From assembly GCF_024494695.1 (NCBI RefSeq), contig NZ_JANHDP010000012.1:1-25185 (forward strand): a stretch of 25,185 nt of DNA, given 5' to 3'. The notes under the pieces are model-generated. The model was not told where the DNA came from. It searched no databases and worked only from the letters and a program-made list of their open reading frames with translations. The DNA is from Natronoarchaeum rubrum (GTDB lineage Archaea; Halobacteriota; Halobacteria; Halobacteriales; Natronoarchaeaceae). A program made the translations under genes and the position numbers. Shown one piece after another: positions 20,497 through 25,185 of this stretch; the first letter of the stretch is position 1; each line of letters starts with the position of its first letter.

Positions 20497-22439
20497 TGTC
20501 CCGAAAGATCCCAGCAGAGGGCGACTGGAGCGGCCTGCTCGACACTGCTCGCGAGACTTCGCTCGGACTTCAGCCTAGCGATGCCGTCCCACACGGGAGT
20601 CTCGTTAGCGCCGTACGCGATGAGTGTGACGTAAACCAAAGCACCGCTAGTCAGTGGATCGCGAACGCAGTTCAAAAGGGCTGGCTGGAGCAGCGGGGAA
20701 CTGGAGCAGATCGGGAGTACGTTGCTGACGATGAGGATGCAACGCTTCACGACACCGAAGCTATCAGCCGATTCCTCGGAGACGACGATATCAAGGAGAA
20801 GGATGTTGAGAACGCGCTGGATGCCGCAGTAGACTACTACCATTCCCAACTCAACGACCAGCGCTGGCTCATTGAAGCGAAGTGGGGCATCGATAGTAAG
20901 ACAATCGACGAGCTGCGTATCGGCTTCGCTCCCGCGAAGAACGAACTCCCAGCCCATCTCGAAGAACAGGGCATCGATCCAATCGCCGCGTTGAAGGCTG
21001 GTGTTGTTCGCTGCGGGGCAGTGAAGTATGTCTACGAAGACAACTCCGGCGATCCGGGTGATCTTCCCGCTGGCCTCGAAGAACTCGCAGCGGCGCGGGC
21101 TGCTGGTGAGATCTCCCCCGAGGAAATCAGTCTCGAAGCCGTCCTAGACGCTGTTCGCGAAGAGCACGATGTTCGCCTGTACGCTTGGTGGGACGCTCGC
21201 ATCGTCTTCCCATATCACGACGAGACCGGCACCGTGCGGTATCTCATCGCCCGGAAGACTGGCCAGAGCGACGACGTCCCCGGGAAGTATCTGAAACTCG
21301 CCAACACGAAGCCGTGGGTCGCCGACGACATCGTTTTCGAGCCGATCTACGGTTGTGGCACCGTGGAGCCCAACGAGGACCTCATCCTCACTGAAGGTAT
21401 CACTGACGCGATCCGGGCCCACGAGGCTGGCTTCCCCTGCATCTCCCCGGTGACGAAGCAGTTCAAAAAGGGACACTACGACGCCCTCTTGGAGTACGCT
21501 GAGGAGGTCGAGACCGCCTTCCTCTGCTTCGACTCAGAGGAAAGCGGCGTTGGCCTTGACGGCGCACTGCGAACCGCGTGGTTCCTTCAGGAGAACGGCG
21601 TGGATGCCCGCGTCGCCGAACTCCCGCGCGGCGATCGGGAGGAGAAAGTGGACCTCGCCGAGTTCCTCCAAGAGAACGACAGTAACGATCTCCGCAACGT
21701 CCTCGACGAGGCGATCGCTCCCGACGACCATCCCGACTTTGACGATGTCGTTCACGGTGATGAGGAACCAGAACCGGACGACACCCCGGGCGGTGACACC
21801 TCGGGAAGCAGCGGGGGCGGGAAAACTGGATCGAAACAGAGCGCGCTGTTCGACCTGGACATCTCCGACGTCGTCGAGAACGACAGCAGGAACGGCGTCA
21901 AGCCAGGATATCGCGGCGACAATCCCATCCGGCACGTCGGCAACAGCCACTCAGACTACTTCGTGTACGAGCAGTATCGCGGCGGGATGCGCGCCCGGGA
22001 CTTCAAAGCTGACCACACCTACACGGCGCTCAGCTGGCTGGCGTGCGCAGCTGGCGCTCGGTCAACGTCGGACCCCAGTGGGTCCTTCGACGCCAGCGAA
22101 ATCTGGGCCGCCTGGAAGTACGCAAAGGAGCAAGACATCTTGGGAGAGACCGACCCGATCCCGTGGCAGGCGCGACTACACATCGCTCGCGAGCACAGCC
22201 TTGCCCCAAGAGGGCTCATCAAGAAGGCTTCACGCGACCCGTCGATGCTCCCCACGACAGTCCACAACCGCATTCTGGAGACCGTTGAGGAGCAGTACGG
22301 TCTGAATCCCGGGAAAGACGCCCTCGACACCGACCACAAAGCCGAGAAGCGGGCCGAGTACCTTGCTGGTGGTGACAAAGACGACAAGGACCAGCAAGTG
22401 AAGCGGATGCTGGCGACGCTCGACGAACTTTCCGACTGA
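20496..22439 (+). CDS. Toprim-domain DNA primase, viral/plasmid type
   Basis: 647 residues. An N-terminal winged helix (about 20-70: HGSLVSAVRDECDVNQSTAS, WIANAVQKGWLEQ) is followed by a DnaG-like RNA-polymerase/Toprim core. That core includes DYYHSQLNDQRWLIEAKWGI, TIDELRIGFAPAKNELPAHL and IVFPYHDETGTVRYLIARK. Toprim motif 1 is DLILTEGITDAIRAHEAGF (catalytic Glu near 297); the acidic motif is FLCFDSEESGVGLDGALRTA (about 341-360). No CHC2 zinc finger is present; the N-terminal wHTH takes its place. A Gly/Ser linker (DTPGGDTSGSSGGGKTGSK) joins a C-terminal domain of the kind seen in haloarchaeal virus primases (HVGNSHSDYFVYEQYRGGMR, ALSWLACAAGARSTSDPSGS). It is the last gene of the operon. Confidence 0.88.
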   Translation: MSRKIPAEGDWSGLLDTARETSLGLQPSDAVPHGSLVSAVRDECDVNQSTASQWIANAVQKGWLEQRGTGADREYVADDEDATLHDTEAISRFLGDDDIKEKDVENALDAAVDYYHSQLNDQRWLIEAKWGIDSKTIDELRIGFAPAKNELPAHLEEQGIDPIAALKAGVVRCGAVKYVYEDNSGDPGDLPAGLEELAAARAAGEISPEEISLEAVLDAVREEHDVRLYAWWDARIVFPYHDETGTVRYLIARKTGQSDDVPGKYLKLANTKPWVADDIVFEPIYGCGTVEPNEDLILTEGITDAIRAHEAGFPCISPVTKQFKKGHYDALLEYAEEVETAFLCFDSEESGVGLDGALRTAWFLQENGVDARVAELPRGDREEKVDLAEFLQENDSNDLRNVLDEAIAPDDHPDFDDVVHGDEEPEPDDTPGGDTSGSSGGGKTGSKQSALFDLDISDVVENDSRNGVKPGYRGDNPIRHVGNSHSDYFVYEQYRGGMRARDFKADHTYTALSWLACAAGARSTSDPSGSFDASEIWAAWKYAKEQDILGETDPIPWQARLHIAREHSLAPRGLIKKASRDPSMLPTTVHNRILETVEEQYGLNPGKDALDTDHKAEKRAEYLAGGDKDDKDQQVKRMLATLDELSD

Positions 22440-22610
22440 CCCGGTTCCATTCTTCGCTCCCACGATCTCCACCAGCTCCGGCTCTGAGAGCCCTCTTTGC
22501 CTCCGCCCATCGCCATCCCCCCGCTATAACGCGTGCACGTAACGGCAGTAGAAGCGTCCTCAACCGAAGAATTCGCCGTAGCCGCTCTAATGGTTTGTTT
22601 GCTGGTACAT

Positions 22611-22701
22611 TTATTGGTAAAGTTTCAGTAGGGGATAACCAATAACTGACCTAATCGCAGTACAACGTGGCGTTATTGGGATGATTTTATTGTTTATTGG
22701 T
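22611..22701. repeat. Four TTATTGG repeats (iteron candidates)
   Basis: Three direct copies (22611, 22673, 22694) and one inverted copy (22638) of the core TTATTGG occur within 91 bp of AT-rich DNA. The short core and mixed orientation resemble initiator-binding arrays. They could also be part of promoters. Confidence 0.45.
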
Positions 22702-22708
22702 TGTTTGA

Positions 22709-22751
22709 GGGAGGGGGGTGGGACCCCCTCCCCACCCTCACGCGTACGCGT
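22709..22751. repeat. G/C-rich hairpin followed by a 12-bp palindrome
   Basis: GGGAGGGGG (22709-22717) and CCCCCTCCC (22724-22732) form a 9-bp stem with a 6-nt loop; the top strand is also G-run rich. ACGCGTACGCGT (22740-22751) is a perfect palindrome. The hairpin may end the long replication operon or be part of the origin. Confidence 0.5.
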
Positions 22752-22884
22752 ATTTGATGATAAAGCCGCAGTAGTATCGCTAGACGGTAGCTGCTAAGGA
22801 AATTCACGGTTTTCACCGTTCCTCGCGCTCGGAATTGGCAATAAATCTGGTCCAGAGAGCTGGCCGAGTAATCGACACACAGAG

Positions 22885-22939
22885 AAGTAGCGTCTCAAGC
22901 CCGCGGTGATGAATTCGTGATGGACTTGAGACGCTACTT
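22885..22939 (+). promoter_or_regulatory. Perfect 15-bp inverted repeat enclosing the SD and start codon of the DUF7344-like gene
   Basis: AAGTAGCGTCTCAAG (22885-22899) and CTTGAGACGCTACTT (22925-22939) are exact complements. The 25-nt loop contains GGTGAT (a Shine-Dalgarno match) and the ATG at 22920. In RNA this would display or occlude the start; in DNA it is a long operator. The right arm encodes residues 2-7. Confidence 0.65.
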
Positions 22940-23306
22940 GTCCAGTCGCATCGCTCGTGAACAACCTGCAATCGATCTCGCCCCCGACGACGTCTACACG
23001 GTGCTGTCGGCAGAACGCCGGCGGTACGTGCTGTTGATCCTCGACGAGAATGTCCCTGGAAAGCTCCCCCTGAGCGACCTCTCGCGTCAAGTCGCTACCC
23101 GAGAGACAGGCACCGATCGGAGCGGCGCTTCGACGGATTCGATCCAATCGACTTACGTCTCACTCTATCAGTCCCATCTGCCGGTATTGGACCGTCACGG
23201 CGCCGTTGAGTGGGATCAAGAGATGAACCTTATCTGTGAGAGCAACTCTGTGTCGGGCCTCGCTACTCTGATTCGGGAGATCGACGACCGTACGCGGTCC
23301 GACTAG
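22920..23306 (+). CDS. DUF7344-like haloarchaeal winged-helix regulator
   Basis: 128 residues from ATG 22920, preferred over the GTG three bases upstream because of the GGTGAT spacing. The core PDDVYTVLSAERRRYVLLIL, then GKLPLSDLSRQVATRETGTD, and SIQSTYVSLYQSHLPVLDRH followed by GAVEWDQEMNLI is the recurring pattern of haloarchaeal DUF7344 proteins. These are ArsR-like winged helices with A/S-x-x-RRRYVL near the start and L-x-x-H-LP-x-L-x-x-x-G in the recognition part. It probably binds DNA. The long inverted repeat around its own start codon suggests autogenous control. It lies beside the candidate origin and is transcribed away from it. Confidence 0.75.
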   Translation: MDLRRYLSSRIAREQPAIDLAPDDVYTVLSAERRRYVLLILDENVPGKLPLSDLSRQVATRETGTDRSGASTDSIQSTYVSLYQSHLPVLDRHGAVEWDQEMNLICESNSVSGLATLIREIDDRTRSD

Positions 23307-23562
23307 CGCCGCCGCTCTGTCGTCACCGCACTACCTGAGGACGCCAACTCTCAGTCGCCCCTCCCGAGTTATAATTTTTAGATACGTGTCAGATCGCAAC
23401 ATATGTTTGGCGCCCCCGACGTATGTTCCGCAGTTAAAATCAACTGCGGAAAGCATTGAGACGGCTGTTTTCGGCATGAACAGGGTGGTCTCTCGCATCC
23501 AGTAATATATGGGGACCGTGCAGCGATTACGGTCGAAGCGTCGAAGGACTGTTGTGGATGTT
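23307..23562. other. Convergent intergenic region, 256 bp, with hairpin
   Basis: TTCCGCAGTT (23426-23435) and AACTGCGGAA (23442-23451) are perfect 10-bp arms around a 6-nt loop. Upstream AACATATG/CGTATGTT (about 23399-23427) form an imperfect inverted repeat. A T-rich TTATAATTTTTAG (about 23370-23382) could end the DUF7344-like transcript or act as a TATA box. No gene seen. Confidence 0.5.
23426..23451. terminator. 10-bp perfect stem-loop between convergent genes
   Basis: TTCCGCAGTT/AACTGCGGAA with loop AAAATC is symmetric and lies between the stops of two convergent genes, so a bidirectional 3'-end element is plausible. It has no T-tail on either strand, so an operator is the alternative. 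Confidence 0.3.
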
Positions 23563-24582
23563 CTACCAGTTTAGTGACACCATCTCGCGGCGGGTTGGTG
23601 ATGCCGCTTTCACCTCATCCCACGCTGTGGTAATGGTCAGGACATCCTCGATCGGCCAGGTGCGCTGGGGATCGTTCGCTGCTTCGTGGAACGTATCTCG
23701 GGTCCACGAGACGTTCAGTGCTGATCTGAAAGGGGCGCCCGGGACTTCGATCCCTCGTGTCTGCCAGTGGTTGAAGACACGCTTTGCCGTCGCGCGAGCG
23801 TCGAATAGGAGAACGGCGGGTCGTTCGAGCTCCACGAGTTTGTGCCACGTTGATCGGTACAGCCGGTTGTTGTGGTGCTTAGTCAGCATTTCCCCCACGC
23901 GCTCGCTCCCGTTGCGATCGTGCTCCAAGAGATCAACTACGTGGCCGCCGATCGGGACGTACGTCTCGACGCGCCGGTGCTCGTCGAATGTGGCGCGGGC
24001 GGCCTCGATGCCAACGCCGACGCGGTGGGTCAGTCCCTCATGCGGGTCGCCGCGCAGGTCCGGCAGATCCTCGCGCTCATTGATTAGTGTGCGTGCTCGC
24101 TCGGAAATGTCGTAATCTGCCCGCTTCCGGGCGATGTGGGTGCTCTTTAGCCACGTCGGCGACGGCGGCGCCGGGTCGAACCACTCGCGATCGCCGAAAG
24201 CGTCGATGTACTCCTCCTCAACATTGGTAGACGGCGGGCGGAGTGCGTCGAGTTCGTCTTCGTCGAGATCGGCAGTGATGTTCCTCCAGCTGGGCACCCG
24301 ATCAGCTAGCAAATGGAGGCCGTCGGGACCGACGCACTCGCCGTTCCACAGCCGCGCAAGCCGCTCGAAGGCGGCGAGGCGGTCCTCAGTTAGAGAGAGC
24401 CGCTTTTCCTCGGCGACCGCAGCGAGTTCCCTGTCGCTGAGCGTCTCTTCGATACGTCCAGGCGGATAGCCGTATTGGCGTTCGAACTCGTCCGGAGAGA
24501 GCCATTCGACATTCTGTTCAGGGAATGTCGTCACAATCGGCACGGCGCCGTACTTCTCGATGAGTGAGGAGATGGAGGGCAT
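23563..24582 (-). CDS. Hypothetical protein, 339 aa, distantly like replication-relaxation proteins
   Basis: I start it at ATG 24582 (MPSISSLIEKYGAVPIVTTF); an upstream TTG at 24678 would add 32 basic residues and lies near the likely TATA box (ATACAAATAA, about 24660 on the minus strand). The N-terminal half is helical with winged-helix flavour (EWLSPDEFERQYGYPPGRIE, RLAAFERLARLWNGECVGPD, GLHLLADRVPSWRNI). Around the middle, RADYDISERARTLINERE then GDPHEGLTHRVGVGIEAARA and RRVETYVPIGGHVVDLLEHD resemble the 'Gr-l...Hr-v...pD' passage of replication-relaxation proteins. Near the end, LVELERPAVLLFDARATAKR could be the matching strand-helix. The match is weak. It is divergent from the 743-aa gene. 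Confidence 0.6.
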   Translation of the reverse strand: MPSISSLIEKYGAVPIVTTFPEQNVEWLSPDEFERQYGYPPGRIEETLSDRELAAVAEEKRLSLTEDRLAAFERLARLWNGECVGPDGLHLLADRVPSWRNITADLDEDELDALRPPSTNVEEEYIDAFGDREWFDPAPPSPTWLKSTHIARKRADYDISERARTLINEREDLPDLRGDPHEGLTHRVGVGIEAARATFDEHRRVETYVPIGGHVVDLLEHDRNGSERVGEMLTKHHNNRLYRSTWHKLVELERPAVLLFDARATAKRVFNHWQTRGIEVPGAPFRSALNVSWTRDTFHEAANDPQRTWPIEDVLTITTAWDEVKAASPTRREMVSLNW

Positions 24583-24616
24583 AATCGGGCGTAGCGATCG
24601 GTTGCGTAAGACGCTT

Positions 24617-24632
24617 GGGCGTTTCGCCCACT
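24617..24632 (-). promoter_or_regulatory. Small hairpin in the leader of the 23563-24582 gene
   Basis: GGGCG and CGCCC with a 3-nt loop (TTT on the plus strand) lie between the TATA-like stretch near 24660 and the ATG at 24582. It may influence translation of that gene. Confidence 0.25.
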
Positions 24633-24752
24633 TCGAAGGTGGAGTTTGCCCTCGCGGTTTATTTGTATCCTCTACCAATTCTCTCTAAATGGTATCAGTA
24701 ACGAACAAGGCGCAAGGAAAGGCGCTGGTCGATCGCGCTGGGGGGAGATGAG

Positions 24753-25185
24753 ATGCGGCCAAACCCATTCAGTGGCAGCTCGGGGGGCGATAGCACAGCG
24801 GAGTCAGATGCTAGCGGGTCCGATGCCGGTTTTTTGGATCGCGCCCGTGATAAGGCGGAGAACGCGGTTGGCGAGGTTAAAGACACGGTGGAGGGGATAG
24901 CAGAGGGAACCGACGACGCTGTCGATCGCGCCACGGACGCCGTTAGTGGCGAGTCGGGTGGTAGCGGCGGAAGCAGCGGTGGAGGCCGTAGTAGCGGAAG
25001 CAGCAGTGGAGGCCGTAGTAGCGGAAGCAGCAGTGGAGGGAGCAGCGGCGGAAGCAGTAGTGGAGGGAGCAGCGGCGGAAGCAGTAGTGGAGGGAGCAGC
25101 GGCGGAAGCAGCAGTGGAGGCCGTAGTAGCGGACAAAGCGGCCCGCTAGACACCGCCCGGGAGATCGGCGGCGACGTCGGGAGCG
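24753..25185 (+). CDS. Ser/Gly-rich low-complexity protein, N-terminal part (continues at base 1)
   Basis: This is the 5' end of the 743-residue protein completed at 1-1926. The ATG at 24753 follows a purine-rich GGGGGAGATGAG, a plausible Shine-Dalgarno stretch; an ATG at 24748 is in another frame. Residues 1-25 are Ser/Gly/Asp-rich. About 26-64 form an amphipathic, charged helix (FLDRARDKAENAVGEV and onward) resembling LEA-like or coiled-coil segments. From about 65 the protein becomes a Gly-Ser linker encoded by six 27-bp tandem units. Frame check: 24753 and the frame at 139 (25197 on the circle) agree modulo 3, and the translation passes the join without a stop. Total length is 2232 nt. 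Function is unknown. Because the repeats lie next to the assembly join, the repeat copy number may be wrong. Confidence 0.8.
   Translation, partial: MRPNPFSGSSGGDSTAESDASGSDAGFLDRARDKAENAVGEVKDTVEGIAEGTDDAVDRATDAVSGESGGSGGSSGGGRSSGSSSGGRSSGSSSGGSSGGSSSGGSSGGSSSGGSSGGSSSGGRSSGQSGPLDTAREIGGDVGS
24969..25130 (+). repeat. 27-bp tandem repeat array, six units, coding for Gly-Ser linker
   Basis: Six in-frame 27-bp units start at 24969, 24996, 25023, 25050, 25077 and 25104. Each begins GGAAGCAG and encodes nine residues, of the type GSSSGGSSG or GSSSGGRSS. Units 4 and 5 are identical; the others differ by a few bases. The array continues to base 72 in the left-end copy. Such coding minisatellites change length easily, so this protein probably varies between relatives. 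Confidence 0.85.
25059..25185. repeat. Exact terminal overlap, right copy
   Basis: Second copy of bases 1-127. Trimming either copy gives the 25,058-bp circle and restores one uninterrupted 743-codon gene. Confidence 0.92.

Larger units (their letters stand above)
22440..22919. other. Non-coding region, 480 bp, candidate replication origin
   Basis: No credible gene. The centre (22585-22710) is the most AT-rich part of the window and holds TTATTGGT at 22611-22618, its inverse ACCAATAA at 22638-22645, TTATTGGG at 22673-22680 and TTATTGGT at 22694-22701. Next come a 9-bp G/C hairpin (GGGAGGGGG/CCCCCTCCC, 22709-22732) and the palindrome ACGCGTACGCGT (22740-22751). Repeats, an AT-rich stretch and a G-run beside the primase gene fit an origin. 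It also contains the left arm of the start-codon hairpin (22885-22899). Confidence 0.45.

Noticed and set aside
22611..22751. CRISPR array
   Set aside because: The repeated unit is only 7-8 bp, appears in both orientations and lacks regular spacers; no cas genes are present.
24695..25153. Minus-strand Leu/Pro-rich frame opposite the Gly-Ser array
   Set aside because: Pure tandem-repeat shadow; the plus strand carries a start, an SD-like stretch and continuity across the join.
1..25185. Calling the element a known haloarchaeal virus (pleolipovirus, sphaerolipovirus or tailed virus)
   Set aside because: I see no spike/VP4-like, major capsid, terminase, portal or tail protein; helicase, primase and integrase genes occur on both plasmids and viruses.

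Overview
The window is almost certainly one complete circular replicon from a halophilic archaeon (Halobacteria). Bases 1-127 are repeated exactly at 25059-25185, and one reading frame runs without a break across that join. The true circle is therefore 25,058 bp, opened inside a gene. The host call rests on four things: strongly acidic proteins, mostly high-GC coding DNA, TATA-like promoter elements with short or absent leaders, and haloarchaeal hallmarks. The hallmarks are Tat-type lipoprotein and secretory signals, a DUF7344-like regulator, a short catalytic-only tyrosine integrase, and small Cys-pair zinc proteins.

Layout. (1) 24753 through the join to 1926: a 743-residue Ser/Gly/Thr/Asp-rich low-complexity protein. 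(2) 2144-3283: an ExeA/TniB/ORC-like AAA+ ATPase followed by a ribbon-helix-helix protein, a candidate non-canonical partition or DNA-handling pair. (3) 3284-5035: a lower-GC cargo segment carrying a 124-aa protein and a DUF3800-like (RNase H-fold) protein. It lies between two direct copies of a palindromic 21-bp sequence from the 3' end of the RHH gene. (4) 5312-7748: accessory genes, namely a DUF7718/TumE-like protein facing a winged-helix protein, a PUA-like/HNH modification-dependent nuclease candidate and a lipoprotein. (5) 7827-10880: tyrosine integrase, ArsR-like regulator, an orphan 183-aa protein behind a strong operator palindrome, and a serine recombinase. (6) 11027-12251: a chain of small overlapping genes, one with a Tat-like signal; then a lone Cys-pair protein on the other strand. 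(7) 15553-13108 (minus): a tight three-gene operon of winged-helix protein, acidic protein and P-loop ATPase. (8) 15897-22439 (plus): a seven-gene operon in which every junction overlaps, ending in a 443-aa acidic protein, a UvrD-like SF1 helicase and a Toprim primase. This is the replication module. (9) 22440-22919: a non-coding, partly AT-rich region with four TTATTGG repeats, a G/C-rich hairpin and a palindrome, my best candidate for the origin. (10) 22920-24582: a DUF7344-like regulator whose start codon sits in the loop of a perfect 15-bp inverted repeat, then a 371-aa-class protein vaguely like replication-relaxation proteins.

I see no recognisable capsid, spike, terminase, VirB4/TraD-type conjugation apparatus or Orc1/Cdc6. 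The element reads as an integrative or mobilisable plasmid, or a member of an undescribed virus or plasmid-vesicle group, with its own primase/helicase replication, two recombinases, and defence or addiction cargo. The most interesting unexplained structures are four nucleic-acid features: the compound fold at 16948-17062, the mutually exclusive hairpins at 15730-15829, the start-codon hairpin at 22885-22939, and the duplicated palindrome bounding the cargo at 3264/5036.
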